This document shows positions 23,138 through 32,347 of a DNA stretch of 64,000 nucleotides, piece by piece. Made by a program: the position numbers and the translations under genes. The stretch comes from Pseudomonas abyssi (GTDB lineage: Bacteria; Pseudomonadota; Gammaproteobacteria; Pseudomonadales; Pseudomonadaceae), in the NCBI RefSeq assembly GCF_002307495.1, contig NZ_NTMR01000012.1, positions 1 through 64,000 of the forward strand. Direction: 5' to 3'. The notes beneath the pieces are model-generated. The model was not told the origin of the DNA, did not search any database, and saw only the letters and a program-made list of their open reading frames with translations. Within the stretch, counting starts at the first letter, position 1. Each line of letters starts with the position of its first letter.

Positions 23138-23228
23138 GAGAAATCACCTCTGCAATTAAAAGAAAAACACCAGCGGCGGCTGTTAATCGACATAACCGCC
23201 GCTGATTCGATGTCGTAGATGCCAACGA

Positions 23229-23238
23229 TTGTATACAA
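23229..23238. promoter_or_regulatory. Candidate GntR-type operator, site 1
   Basis: TTGTATACAA is a perfect 10-bp palindrome that fits the GntR-family pattern TNGTN(0-3)ACNA. It lies between divergent puuE and the racemase gene, 23 bp centre to centre from site 2. The regulator encoded at 25534-26277 is the natural candidate. Confidence 0.55.
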
Positions 23239-23251
23239 TTAATCAGTTTAG

Positions 23252-23261
23252 TTGTGTACAA
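23252..23261. promoter_or_regulatory. Candidate GntR-type operator, site 2
   Basis: TTGTGTACAA repeats site 1 with one change and keeps the TNGT/ACNA half-sites. Spacing of about two helical turns from site 1 suggests cooperative binding of two dimers. It ends 13 bases before the racemase start codon, so binding should block that gene directly. Confidence 0.55.
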
Positions 23262-23274
23262 ATAGGTTCCCAGC

Positions 23275-24018
23275 ATGCATATACGCGTTATCAACCCCAA
23301 TACCACCCAGGCGATGACCGATACCATCGGCACCGCCGCCACAGCTGTCGCAGCACCCGGCACACGCATCAGCGCGACCCAGCCGAGCAGCGGCCCCGTG
23401 TCCATCGAAAGCCACTTTGACGAAGCCGTCAGCGTACTTGGCGTGATCGATGAAATTCGCGCCGGCGAACGCGATGGCGTCGACGCCTACGTCATCGCCT
23501 GCTTCGGCGACCCCGGCCTGAACGCCGCGCGTGAGCTGACCCGAGCGCCGGTCATCGGCATTGCAGAAGCCGCCTTCCACGCCGCAACGCTGATCAGCAC
23601 GCGCTTTTCCGTGGTCACCACGCTGCCGCGCACGACTATTATTGCCGAGCATCTGCTCGACAGCTACGGCATGGCCAGCCGCTGCCGCCGCGTACGCGCC
23701 GCCGACATTCCAGTGCTGGAGCTGGAAGCCAACCCGGATCTGGCGCTGGAACGCATTATCGAGGAATGTCTGAAGGCCAAACAGGAAGACGGCATCGGCG
23801 CGATTGTGCTCGGCTGCGGCGGCATGGCCGACCTCACGCCGCAGATCAGCGCCGCCGTCGGCCTGCCGATCGTTGAGGGCGTGACGGCTGCGGTCAAGCT
23901 GGCCGAGGCGCTGGTTGGCCTAGGACTGCAGACCAGCAAGCACGGCGACCTGGACTTTCCGCCGCCCAAACCTTTCACCGGACGTTTTGCCGAGTATTCG
24001 AACCTGACGCCCGACTGA
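23275..24018 (+). CDS. hpxA: Asp/Glu/hydantoin racemase family, probable allantoin racemase
   Basis: A 247-residue racemase of the HyuE/HpxA branch. Two catalytic Cys are in place: C76 in VIACFGDPG and C181 in IVLGCGGMADL, with the N-terminal MHIRVINPNTT strand typical of hydantoin/allantoin racemases. In an allantoin cluster it should interconvert R- and S-allantoin so that both isomers can be used. First gene of the plus-strand half, followed by the permease. Assignment to allantoin rather than another hydantoin comes from context. Confidence 0.85.
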   Translation: MHIRVINPNTTQAMTDTIGTAATAVAAPGTRISATQPSSGPVSIESHFDEAVSVLGVIDEIRAGERDGVDAYVIACFGDPGLNAARELTRAPVIGIAEAAFHAATLISTRFSVVTTLPRTTIIAEHLLDSYGMASRCRRVRAADIPVLELEANPDLALERIIEECLKAKQEDGIGAIVLGCGGMADLTPQISAAVGLPIVEGVTAAVKLAEALVGLGLQTSKHGDLDFPPPKPFTGRFAEYSNLTPD

Positions 24019-24028
24019 GCACACCACG

Positions 24029-24053
24029 CCGGGGCCGGCGTGGGCGGCCCCGG
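24029..24053 (+). other. 8-bp GC hairpin between the racemase and permease genes
   Basis: CCGGGGCC (24029-24036) and GGCCCCGG (24046-24053) are exact complements. It lies 11 bases after the racemase stop. There is no T run; it may reduce permease expression or stabilise the upstream message. Confidence 0.35.
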
Positions 24054-24129
24054 ATGTGGATGACAACCACCGATCGATCACAGAATCGCGGGAGACAATA
24101 ATGCGCATCACACATCAACTGGAGGCCGT

Positions 24130-25488
24130 ATGAGCACTGACATCAGCAGCGCAACGGCCAGCGAACTGCCGGCACATGACGGCAAGGCTGCAGGGGAAGA
24201 GTCCCTGGCCCCTCAACAGGTCCGCATCATGGGCCGCTTTTCCTACCTGCTGGCCTGGTTTGGCGGCTGTGTCGCCATTGGTACCTTTACCATGGGCTCC
24301 AGCGTGGTCGGCACCCTCAACCTGATCCAGGCGACCGTCGCCATCGCCATCGGCTGCTTCGTCATTGGCGTAGCCCTGGTCCTCAACGGCGCCGCCGGCT
24401 ACAAGTACGGCATTCCCTTCGTGGTGCAGGCGCGCAGCGCCTTCGGCTTTACCGGCACCCGGCTACCAGGCCTGGTTCGCGCCGTGCCGGCGATCGTCTG
24501 GTACGGCTTCCAGAGCTGGATCGGTGCCGGCGCGCTGAACATGGTCTCGGCCACGCTGTTCGGCTTCGACAATCTGGTGTTCTTCTTCATCGCCTTCCAG
24601 TTTCTGCAGATTGGCCTGTCGGTGATGGGCTTCCAAGGCATCAAGTGGCTGGAGAACGTCGGCAGCGCCTTTATCCTCGCCTCGCTGGTATACATGTTCT
24701 ACAGCACGGTGCAGCGCTACGGTGACGAGCTGTCGATGAGCCTGCTGACCATGCAAGGCTCCTGGGGGCTGCCGTTCTGGAGCGCGACCATGCTGTTCCT
24801 CGGCATCTACAGCACCATGATCCTCAATGTCAGTGACTACTCGCGCGAGCACGAACACGGCTCCAGCCCGGGCCTGCTGACCACGCTGTACTCGATGTCG
24901 ATTCTGCCGTGCACGCTGTTCATGGGCCTGATCGGCTACATGGTCTCCGAGGCCACCGGTGTTGCCGACCCCATCGAGGTGTTCGCCAACGCCGTGGACA
25001 ACACCCCGCTGCTGATGTGCACCTTGCTGTTCATCGCCTTTGCCCAGGTCACCACCAACGTGCTGAACAACGTGGTGCCGCCGACCTATGTGCTGATGGA
25101 CGTGTTCAAGTTGAAATTCCGTCCGGCCACGGTGATCGTCGGGCTGCTGGCCTTTGCGACCTTCCCCTGGAAGCTGGTCAGCGCGGACTCGGCTGCGGGC
25201 CTGCAGGTGTTTGTGCAGACCTACTCGGCGTTTCTCGGGCCGATCTTTGCCATTCTGGTGGTGGACTACTACCTGATTCGCAAGCGCACCCTCAACCTGC
25301 AGCACCTGTACGATGCCGAAGGCCCCTATCGCGGCGTCAACTACGCGGCGCTGGTGGCCACAGCGATCGGTGTGGTGGCTGCGCTCAGCCTGTCGAGTAT
25401 TTCCTGGTACGCCAGCCTGATCCCGGCAGGCCTGAGCTACTACCTGCTGATGCAGTACTGGCCCGCCTGCGCGCGCTTCAGACAGTGA
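24130..25488 (+). CDS. NCS1 family permease, probable allantoin/purine transporter
   Basis: A 452-residue membrane transporter of the nucleobase-cation-symport-1 family with about 12 hydrophobic segments. Motifs include MGSSVVGTLNLIQATVAIAI and the substrate-side GAAGYKYGIPFVVQARSAFG. The hydrophilic N terminus (1-45) is cytoplasmic. Family members carry cytosine, uracil, allantoin or hydantoins with Na+ or H+; the neighbouring genes point to allantoin. AACTGGAGG precedes the ATG. Confidence 0.88.
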   Translation: MSTDISSATASELPAHDGKAAGEESLAPQQVRIMGRFSYLLAWFGGCVAIGTFTMGSSVVGTLNLIQATVAIAIGCFVIGVALVLNGAAGYKYGIPFVVQARSAFGFTGTRLPGLVRAVPAIVWYGFQSWIGAGALNMVSATLFGFDNLVFFFIAFQFLQIGLSVMGFQGIKWLENVGSAFILASLVYMFYSTVQRYGDELSMSLLTMQGSWGLPFWSATMLFLGIYSTMILNVSDYSREHEHGSSPGLLTTLYSMSILPCTLFMGLIGYMVSEATGVADPIEVFANAVDNTPLLMCTLLFIAFAQVTTNVLNNVVPPTYVLMDVFKLKFRPATVIVGLLAFATFPWKLVSADSAAGLQVFVQTYSAFLGPIFAILVVDYYLIRKRTLNLQHLYDAEGPYRGVNYAALVATAIGVVAALSLSSISWYASLIPAGLSYYLLMQYWPACARFRQ

Positions 25489-25496
25489 GCCCTGGT

Positions 25497-25544
25497 ATCG
25501 CCGCTGGGTTGATTTAAGGAAGCACTGATTAACTCAGCGGCGAT
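25497..25544. repeat. Long imperfect inverted repeat between convergent permease and gntR genes
   Basis: ATCGCCGCTGGGTT (25497-25510) and AACTCAGCGGCGAT (25531-25544) pair with one G-T mismatch around a 20-base loop. The gntR stop codon is in the right arm. It can act as a terminator or 3'-end stabiliser for both genes. The loop region 25513-25535 resembles 43782-43804 on the other strand. Confidence 0.55.
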
Positions 25545-26277
25545 AACCGGCAAACACATCCTGCAGATCAGGCACGGCCTGCGGCTCATCACCGATCGAC
25601 AGCGACGCTTCGATGTCCTCCAGGTGCTTTGCCATAAAGGCCGCCGCCGCCTTGCCATCGCCCTTCTCCAGCAGCTCCAGTAGTTGCTGGTGGTCCGTGC
25701 AGTCGCAGCCCAAATTGCCGGCGTTGCCGTAGACCGCCAGGATCAGCGACGAGCGCGAACACAGCTGGACCACAAAGGTGGCCAGGGTCTGATTGCCGGC
25801 CAACGCCGCCAGCGTGCCGTGAAACTGCGCGGAGCACTGAATGGCTGCGCTCTGTTCTCCAGCCTCCAACGCCTGCTGCTCCTGCGCTGCCAGAGCCCGC
25901 AGCCGGGTCAGCCCGGCGGCATCCAGGGTCTGCGCCAGCGGCAACATGGCCCCGCATTCAACCAGCCGTCGCGCCTCAAATACCTCCCGCGCTTCCTCGG
26001 CCGAGGGTCGGGTAACGCTGGCGCCCTTGCCGGGCGTCAGGGTGATCAACTGGTCCATTGCCAGCCGCTGCAACACCTTGCGAATGCCCGTGCGACTGAC
26101 CCCAAACACATCGGCCAGGGCATCCTCACGCAAGCGCGCGCCCGGTTGCAGGCGATGCTCGATAATGGCGGCGCTGATGGCCTGATAAATGCGCTCATGG
26201 CGCTGCGCTCCGGCGTCGGAGACAGGGCTGGCAGTGGCTGCGGCGCGCAACGCCGACGCGACCCGGCGGGCAGTCAT
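25534..26277 (-). CDS. GntR family transcriptional regulator (FCD subfamily)
   Basis: A 247-residue regulator. A winged helix-turn-helix domain (about 25-95, with LREDALADVFGVSRTGIRKV) is followed by an all-helical FCD ligand-binding domain (about 105-235). FCD repressors usually bind TNGTN(0-3)ACNA palindromes and are released by a pathway metabolite. Two such palindromes lie in the puuE/racemase intergenic region, so it is the likely allantoin-pathway regulator. It is convergent with the permease gene. The minus strand has CTACAATAG, a good -10 candidate, about 40 bases before the start. Confidence 0.9.
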   Translation of the reverse strand: MTARRVASALRAAATASPVSDAGAQRHERIYQAISAAIIEHRLQPGARLREDALADVFGVSRTGIRKVLQRLAMDQLITLTPGKGASVTRPSAEEAREVFEARRLVECGAMLPLAQTLDAAGLTRLRALAAQEQQALEAGEQSAAIQCSAQFHGTLAALAGNQTLATFVVQLCSRSSLILAVYGNAGNLGCDCTDHQQLLELLEKGDGKAAAAFMAKHLEDIEASLSIGDEPQAVPDLQDVFAGYRR

Positions 26278-26360
26278 CGGGGAGTTCCTCGGTCTGGTGA
26301 AGGGTAAGGCACGCTATTGTAGCGGGTTCGGGGCGTCCAGTGCTGCCGCCGCCCCGACGA

Positions 26361-26672
26361 TCAGGCGATCACCTGGCTGATGGTAACGACCGGCACAATG
26401 TCACTGTAGTTGACGATATCCTCATTGAGCGCCTTGCCGCCGGCCGCAAACGCCGCCTGAAACTGCGCCATATCAGCAAAGAACAGGTGGGCTGCGGCCA
26501 CGATCGGCGGCGCCTTGCCGGCACCGTCGGCCAGACACTGGTCTATCTCAAGCTTCAGCAGACCATGCGCGTCAAGCTGCTGATGAATCAACTGGGCGTG
26601 GTGCTGCTGGTAGTAGCTGTGGTCAAAGCGGGCGTTTTCCTGGGCGGGATAGCTGACAGTCACGCGAATCAT
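26361..26672 (-). CDS. EthD family protein
   Basis: A 103-residue ferredoxin-like (dimeric alpha/beta barrel) protein. IRVTVSYPAQENARFDHSYY and the HHAQLI region near residue 25 match EthD/REDY-type proteins, which act as small accessory or isomerase-like enzymes in catabolic pathways. The start at 26672 has CAGGAAT upstream; earlier in-frame residues are Gln-rich and arise from the CA-motif region. Substrate unknown. It follows the DUF2254 gene on the same strand, 50 bases apart. Confidence 0.82.
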   Translation of the reverse strand: MIRVTVSYPAQENARFDHSYYQQHHAQLIHQQLDAHGLLKLEIDQCLADGAGKAPPIVAAAHLFFADMAQFQAAFAAGGKALNEDIVNYSDIVPVVTISQVIA

Positions 26673-26687
26673 GGCATCAAATTCCTG

Positions 26688-26695
26688 TTGTTGTT
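26688..26695 (-). promoter_or_regulatory. Candidate Crc/Hfq CA motif next to the EthD RBS
   Basis: The minus strand carries AACAACAA inside ACAACAACAACAGGAA, directly abutting the ribosome binding site of the EthD gene. It matches AANAANAA and has the placement seen in Crc-repressed messages. Confidence 0.4.
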
Positions 26696-26722
26696 GTGCT
26701 TGGCCAAGCACCATAGCACGCC

Positions 26723-27970
26723 TCAGCCGAGCAGCGTCTCTACCCGCTCACGCAGGCGCTGGCGGTCCGCATCAAGCACCAGCGCCTGCTCACCCAGAGC
26801 CAGCGCCTCGCGCGCCAGACGGCGCGCCGGCGCGGCAAAGCAGGCATCTTGTGCGGCCAGCGCCTGCAGCGACTTGACCAGCCGCAACTGCACGTCGATG
26901 CGCCCCGCGCCGTCACGCGCTATCGGGCCAAACAGGTCATCAAACAGGTCATCCAGCGCCAGCGGCGTCAGCCAGACCCCCTGACAGGACACCTCGGCTT
27001 CCTGCGGCGACGGCCCCTTCGCCCAGGGGGCAAACAGGCGTACTCCGCGCCCCAGAATGTCGATGGCGGTACCCGGGTCGTTGACCGCCGGCGACAACGC
27101 CCGCGAGGCAATCTCCGACAGTACCGAACAGCCAAAACGCGGGTCCTGATCAAAGGAGCGCAGACTGTCGAGGGTAAAGCAGTCACACAGCGCGCACTGC
27201 AGGTCCTCATCCAGTCGCCCGTGCACCCACAGCAGCGGCTCGGCCGGATGCACAAAGGCGCCGGGCTGTACCGGTACGTAGAGCGCCAGCTGGTGTTCCT
27301 CAGCCAGCTCGGAGAGGGTCAGCACATCCAGATGCTGCAGATAAAAGCTGTCATCCGGATACAGCGGGCGGCAGCCGGCCGGCACCTCCCCATCCCAGCA
27401 ATGGGCACCGAGGCAGGGGTTGGCAATGCGCTCGCGCAGCGCTCGCGTGGTGACCTGCTCGACCCGCTCGGTGGTGTCGCCCACCCGGCCAAAGCGCGAC
27501 AGGTGATCAATCCAGCGCAGAATGGTCACCACAATCAAGGCGATGACCAGCAGCGTGATCGCAAACAGCACGACTCGGCCGCTTTCGCCGTAGGCCCCGG
27601 TGCTCAGCGCCACCAGCCCCACCAGGCTGAACAGAAAGGCACCGATAAAGGTACCCAGCACGTTTTGCGTGGTGGTGTCCTGCATCAGCAGTCGGGTGGC
27701 GCGGGGCGTCACGTTACTGGTCGCGGTACTGTAAGCCGCCACCATGACACTCAGCGAGAAGGTGGTGACCGCCAGCATGCTGGAGGCGAGGATGTCGAGA
27801 ATGCGATCCACCGCGTCGGCGCCGATATCCACCGGCAGCGGCCCGGGCAGCAGGCGCTCGATCAGCACCGCCAGCAGCGCCGCCGCCAGCGCCAGCACTA
27901 CGTAGAGCGTGGCGCGAATCCACAGCGTCCGTGTCAGCTGCGCCAGCAGCCATTGCCATTTCGAGATCAT
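26723..27970 (-). CDS. DUF2254 family membrane protein
   Basis: A 415-residue predicted inner-membrane protein. Four hydrophobic segments lie in the first ~170 residues (for example LYVVLALAAALLAVLIERLL and VVLFAITLLVIALIVVTIL), followed by a ~240-residue soluble domain with SRALSPAVNDPGTAIDI, the most conserved family block. The function of DUF2254 is not known. It is divergent from gmk and upstream of the EthD gene. Confidence 0.87.
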   Translation of the reverse strand: MISKWQWLLAQLTRTLWIRATLYVVLALAAALLAVLIERLLPGPLPVDIGADAVDRILDILASSMLAVTTFSLSVMVAAYSTATSNVTPRATRLLMQDTTTQNVLGTFIGAFLFSLVGLVALSTGAYGESGRVVLFAITLLVIALIVVTILRWIDHLSRFGRVGDTTERVEQVTTRALRERIANPCLGAHCWDGEVPAGCRPLYPDDSFYLQHLDVLTLSELAEEHQLALYVPVQPGAFVHPAEPLLWVHGRLDEDLQCALCDCFTLDSLRSFDQDPRFGCSVLSEIASRALSPAVNDPGTAIDILGRGVRLFAPWAKGPSPQEAEVSCQGVWLTPLALDDLFDDLFGPIARDGAGRIDVQLRLVKSLQALAAQDACFAAPARRLAREALALGEQALVLDADRQRLRERVETLLG

Positions 27971-28012
27971 CCCACACCCCTATACCGGTGAAGCCCACAG
28001 CTTACCGCACCC

Positions 28013-28700
<688 letters not shown>

Positions 28701-28728
28701 GGCACCACCCGGTAGACTGTCAGGTCCT

Positions 28729-28747
28729 GCGCCCCTGCTCGGGGCGC
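28729..28747 (+). other. Hairpin in the gmk-rpoZ intergenic region
   Basis: GCGCCCC (28729-28735) pairs with GGGGCGC (28741-28747) over a five-base loop. Only a weak T-rich stretch follows, so it could be a partial terminator between gmk and rpoZ. Confidence 0.4.
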
Positions 28748-28783
28748 CTTGCGTTCAATTGTTTATCCTTTCCGGAGTACCCC

Positions 28784-29047
28784 ATGGCTCGCGTTACCGT
28801 TGAAGACTGCCTGGAAAATGTAGAAAACCGTTTTGAGCTGGTCATGCTGGCCTCCAAGCGCGCCCGTCAGCTGGCCACCGGTGGCAAAGACGCCAAGGTA
28901 GCCTGGGAAAACGACAAACCGACCGTGGTGGCACTGCGCGAAGTGGCCGAAGGTCTGGTCACCAACGCCATCATGGCTGAAGAAGCCCTGCAGGATCAGC
29001 AGGAGCCGCTGTACTCGCTGGAAGCGACCGACGAGCCGGCCGAGTAA
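28784..29047 (+). CDS. rpoZ: RNA polymerase omega subunit
   Basis: An 87-residue omega subunit ([20 protein letters not shown]) that assists beta' assembly and forms part of the ppGpp site 1 on RNA polymerase. The conserved RARQLATGG and [10 protein letters not shown] blocks are present, and TCCGGAG lies before the ATG. Confidence 0.97.
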   Translation: MARVTVEDCLENVENRFELVMLASKRARQLATGGKDAKVAWENDKPTVVALREVAEGLVTNAIMAEEALQDQQEPLYSLEATDEPAE

Positions 29048-29121
29048 GAAACAGGTTTGCTGTTGCGCAGGCCGGGCATCCCTGAGGTCACCACTCGCGC
29101 TGGCGGGTGCGGGAGAGCTGC

Positions 29122-31269
29122 ATGTCTGCGATAGAAGTATTTGCCGACAACCTGGGTAACTACCTTGAGCCGGAGCAGGTCAACCTGGTCCGGCGCGCCT
29201 ATTTCTACGCCGAGCAGGCTCATGACGGGCAGACCCGCCGCAGCGGCGAGCCCTACGTTACCCACCCGCTTGCGGTAGCCCACATCCTTGCCGACATGCA
29301 CATGGACCATCAGAGCCTGATGGCCGCCATGCTGCATGACGTGATTGAAGACACCGGCATTCCGAAGGACGCACTGATCGAGCAGTTCGGCGATACCGTC
29401 GCCGAGCTGGTGGACGGGGTCAGCAAGCTGACCCAGATGACCTTCGAGACCAAGGCCGAAGCGCAGGCCGAAAACTTCCAGAAAATGGCGCTGGCGATGG
29501 CCCGCGACATCCGCGTGATTCTGGTCAAGCTGGCCGACCGCCTGCACAACATGCGCACCCTCGGCGCACTGGCGCCGGAAAAACGCCGACGCATCGCCAA
29601 GGAAACCCTGGAGATCTACGCGCCAATCGCCAACCGTCTGGGCATGCACAGCCTGAGCACCGAGTTTGAAGATCTCGGCTTCAAGGCCATGTACCCGATG
29701 CGCTCGATGCTGATTGACCGCGCCGTGCGTAACGCCCGGGGCAACCGCAAGGAGCTGCTCAACCGCATTCTCGAATCGCTGCAGGCCTGCCTCGAGCGCG
29801 AAGGGCTGCAGGGCAAGGTGATGGGCCGCGAGAAGCACCTGTACGGCATCTACCAGAAGATGCGCGGCAAGAAGAAGTCGTTCAATGAAATCATGGACGT
29901 CTACGCCTTCCGCATCATCGTCGACAAGCCCGACACCTGCTACCGCGTGCTTGGTGCCGTGCACAGCCTGTACAAGCCCTTCCCGGGCCGCTTCAAGGAC
30001 TACATCGCGATCCCCAAGGCCAATGGCTACCAATCCCTGCACACCACGCTGTTCGGTATGCACGGGGTACCGATCGAGATTCAGATCCGTACCGACGAGA
30101 TGGAAGAGCTGGCCAACAACGGCATTGCCGCGCACTGGGTCTACAAGTCCAAGGACGACGTGATCAACGGCAACCATGCGCGTACCCGCCAATGGCTGAA
30201 AAGCGTACTGGAGCTGCAGCAGAACGCCGGCAACTCGCTGGAGTTCATCGAGAACGTCAAGATTGACCTGTTCCCCGACGAAGTCTACATCTTCACCCCA
30301 AAAGGCCGCATCATGGAGCTGCCAAAGGGCTCCACACCGGTCGACTTCGCCTACGCCGTACACACCGACATCGGCAACAGCTGCATCGCCTGCCGGGTCA
30401 ACCGCCGCTTGGCGCCGCTGTCCGAACCACTGGAAAGCGGCGAAACCGTCGAGATCATCACCGCGCCAGGCGCCCGCCCCAACCCGGCCTGGCTCAGCTT
30501 TGTGATCACCGGCAAGGCGCGCAGCAACATCCGCCACTTCCTCAAGCATCAGCGCCACTCCGAGTCGATTGCCCTCGGCGAGCGCCTGCTGGATAAAGTG
30601 CTGGCCAGCTTTGATACCCAGCTTAGCGCCATTCCCGAGGCCCGCATCCAGGCTGTGCTGAACGATTGCGGCATGGAGCTGATGGAAGACCTGCTGGCCG
30701 ACATCGGCCTGGGCAACCGCATGGCCTACGTGGTCGCCCGCCGCCTGCTGGCCAGCGGCGACGGCGCCAGCGAGGACGAACCGCAGAAAGTCGATCAGCC
30801 GGCCAGCGCCGCAGACAGCAGCGAAAAACCGCTGGCCATCCGCGGCACCGAAGGCCTGGTGGTCAGCTTTGCACGCTGCTGCAACCCGATCCCCGGCGAC
30901 CCGATTGTCGGCTATCTGTCATCGGGCAAGGGTATGGTCATTCACCAGGAAAACTGCCGCAATCTGGCCGAGCTGCGCCACAACAGCGAGAAGACTCTGC
31001 ACCTGACCTGGGACAAGGATGTCAGCGGCGAATTTACCATCGAGCTGCGCGTCGAGCTGGAGCACCAGCGCGGCATCATCGCCCAGCTTGCCACCGGCAT
31101 TACCGTGGCCGACGCCAGCATCGACAAGATCAGCGTCGATGAGCGCGACGGCCGGGTCAGCGTAGTACAACTGGTGGTACGCGTCCGCGACCGCCTGCAC
31201 CTGTCGCAACTGATCAAGCGCATTCGCAACCTCAAGGGCGTGATGCGCATTACCCGTCTCAAGAACTGA
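29122..31269 (+). CDS. spoT: Bifunctional (p)ppGpp synthetase/hydrolase SpoT
   Basis: A 715-residue RelA/SpoT homologue that makes and degrades (p)ppGpp. Order: HD hydrolase domain (about 20-175, with [13 protein letters not shown] and intact HD), synthetase domain (about 205-320, [19 protein letters not shown]), TGS (about 385-445, [17 protein letters not shown]), a CC/zinc-finger region ([20 protein letters not shown]) and a C-terminal ACT domain. An intact hydrolase domain argues for SpoT rather than RelA, as does the rpoZ-spoT order. The ATG at 29122 has GGGAG six bases upstream; a GTG 15 bases earlier is the alternative. Confidence 0.96.
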   Translation: MSAIEVFADNLGNYLEPEQVNLVRRAYFYAEQAHDGQTRRSGEPYVTHPLAVAHILADMHMDHQSLMAAMLHDVIEDTGIPKDALIEQFGDTVAELVDGVSKLTQMTFETKAEAQAENFQKMALAMARDIRVILVKLADRLHNMRTLGALAPEKRRRIAKETLEIYAPIANRLGMHSLSTEFEDLGFKAMYPMRSMLIDRAVRNARGNRKELLNRILESLQACLEREGLQGKVMGREKHLYGIYQKMRGKKKSFNEIMDVYAFRIIVDKPDTCYRVLGAVHSLYKPFPGRFKDYIAIPKANGYQSLHTTLFGMHGVPIEIQIRTDEMEELANNGIAAHWVYKSKDDVINGNHARTRQWLKSVLELQQNAGNSLEFIENVKIDLFPDEVYIFTPKGRIMELPKGSTPVDFAYAVHTDIGNSCIACRVNRRLAPLSEPLESGETVEIITAPGARPNPAWLSFVITGKARSNIRHFLKHQRHSESIALGERLLDKVLASFDTQLSAIPEARIQAVLNDCGMELMEDLLADIGLGNRMAYVVARRLLASGDGASEDEPQKVDQPASAADSSEKPLAIRGTEGLVVSFARCCNPIPGDPIVGYLSSGKGMVIHQENCRNLAELRHNSEKTLHLTWDKDVSGEFTIELRVELEHQRGIIAQLATGITVADASIDKISVDERDGRVSVVQLVVRVRDRLHLSQLIKRIRNLKGVMRITRLKN

Positions 31270-31286
31270 ATTTCGTCGGAGAACAC

Positions 31287-31667
31287 ATGAACAAGCAAGT
31301 TATCACCAGCGATCAGGCGCCTTCCGCTATCGGCCCCTACTCGCAGGCCATCAAGGTTGGCAACACCGTCTACCTCTCCGGCCAGATCCCGCTGGACCCG
31401 GCCACCATGGAGGTCGTTGAAGGCTTTGAAGCGCAGGTCTGCCGCGTATTCGACAACCTGAGCGCGGTTGCCGAAGCGGCTGGCGGCAAGCTGCAGGACA
31501 TCGTCAAACTGAACATCTTCCTCACCGACCTGGGCAACTTCGCCACCGTCAACGAGATCATGGAGCGCTACTTCGAGAAGCCCTACCCGGCCCGCGCCGC
31601 CATCGGCGTTGCCGCACTGCCCAAGGGCGTGCCGGTCGAGATGGACGGGATTATGGTGGTGGGCTGA
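31287..31667 (+). CDS. ridA: RidA family reactive enamine/imine deaminase
   Basis: A 126-residue Rid protein that hydrolyses reactive 2-aminoacrylate-type enamines released by PLP enzymes. The conserved features are [19 protein letters not shown], the catalytic Arg in [15 protein letters not shown] and the C-terminal PVEMDGI. It follows spoT by 17 bases and ends the operon before a strong terminator. Confidence 0.96.
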   Translation: MNKQVITSDQAPSAIGPYSQAIKVGNTVYLSGQIPLDPATMEVVEGFEAQVCRVFDNLSAVAEAAGGKLQDIVKLNIFLTDLGNFATVNEIMERYFEKPYPARAAIGVAALPKGVPVEMDGIMVVG

Positions 31668-31757
31668 AGCCCAGCTGCAAGCTGCAAGCTTGGTCAGTGT
31701 CTGCTCGGCGACCACACCGTCAACTGTTTTACGGTTTCCGGGCCGCCAGCAGCCCAT

Positions 31758-31793
31758 AAAAAACCGCGCGATTAGACACCGCGCGGTTTTTTT
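31758..31793. terminator. Bidirectional intrinsic terminator after ridA
   Basis: AAAAAACCGCGCG and CGCGCGGTTTTTT pair perfectly over a 9-base loop, with T runs on either strand. It ends gmk-rpoZ-spoT-ridA and the convergent osmC gene. Confidence 0.9.
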
Positions 31794-31796
31794 CTT

Positions 31797-31825
31797 GCGG
31801 CTTGAAGCTTGTGGCTTGCCGCTGG
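31797..31825. repeat. Copy of the GCGGCTTGAAGCTTG intergenic repeat
   Basis: GCGGCTTGAAGCTTG (31797-31811) is identical to positions 1-15, and the following GGCTTGCCGCT resembles bases 10-20. A degenerate relative, CAGCTGCAAGCTGCAAGCTT, lies at 31672-31691 on the other side of the terminator. Confidence 0.45.
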
Positions 31826-31835
31826 CTTAGCTCGG

Positions 31836-32258
31836 CTAACCGAGCGAAGCCTTGAGGCTGATATCAGCATTCAGCAGCTTGGAGATCGGGCAACCCTTCT
31901 TCGCCTTGTCGGCGATCTCTTCAAAGGTGCTCTGGTCAATACCGGGGATGGCGGCATTCATGGTCAGTGCCACAGCAGTCACTGCGAACCCATCGTCCTG
32001 CTTGCTCAGCGTCACCTCGGCCTGCGTGTCGATGCTGTCAGGCGTGTAGCCAGCTTCGCCCAGCAGCATGGAAAAGGCCATCGAGAAGCAGCCGGCATGC
32101 GCGGCACCAATCAATTCCTCGGGGTTGGTGCCGGGCTGGTTCTCGAAGCGAGTATTAAACCCGTAGGGGTTGGCCTTGAGGGCGCCACTTTCGGTCGAGA
32201 TAGTGCCCTTGCCTTCCTTCAGTGAACCTTCCCAATGAGCGGATGCTGATTTTTTCAT
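31836..32258 (-). CDS. osmC: OsmC family peroxiredoxin-like protein
   Basis: A 140-residue thiol-dependent hydroperoxide-detoxifying protein. The two catalytic Cys are present (AHAGCFSMAFS, about residue 57; KKGCPISKLL, about 122), with the ANPYGFNTRFENQPGTNPEELIG region split in the usual way. It belongs to the OsmC rather than the Ohr branch by the N-terminal SAHWEGSLKEGKG. GGAGG precedes the ATG. Confidence 0.92.
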   Translation of the reverse strand: MKKSASAHWEGSLKEGKGTISTESGALKANPYGFNTRFENQPGTNPEELIGAAHAGCFSMAFSMLLGEAGYTPDSIDTQAEVTLSKQDDGFAVTAVALTMNAAIPGIDQSTFEEIADKAKKGCPISKLLNADISLKASLG

Positions 32259-32347
32259 CTGCGCCTCCTCGTGTGCGGTTACAGGTTTGTGCTACTCACC
32301 TTGCGACCCACACGGCAGGCAGATAATTCCCCTCAATTTTTACGCCG

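Noticed and set aside
28996..30558. A 520-codon minus-strand frame opposite spoT
   Set aside because: It overlaps rpoZ and spoT, both secure genes, and has antisense composition.
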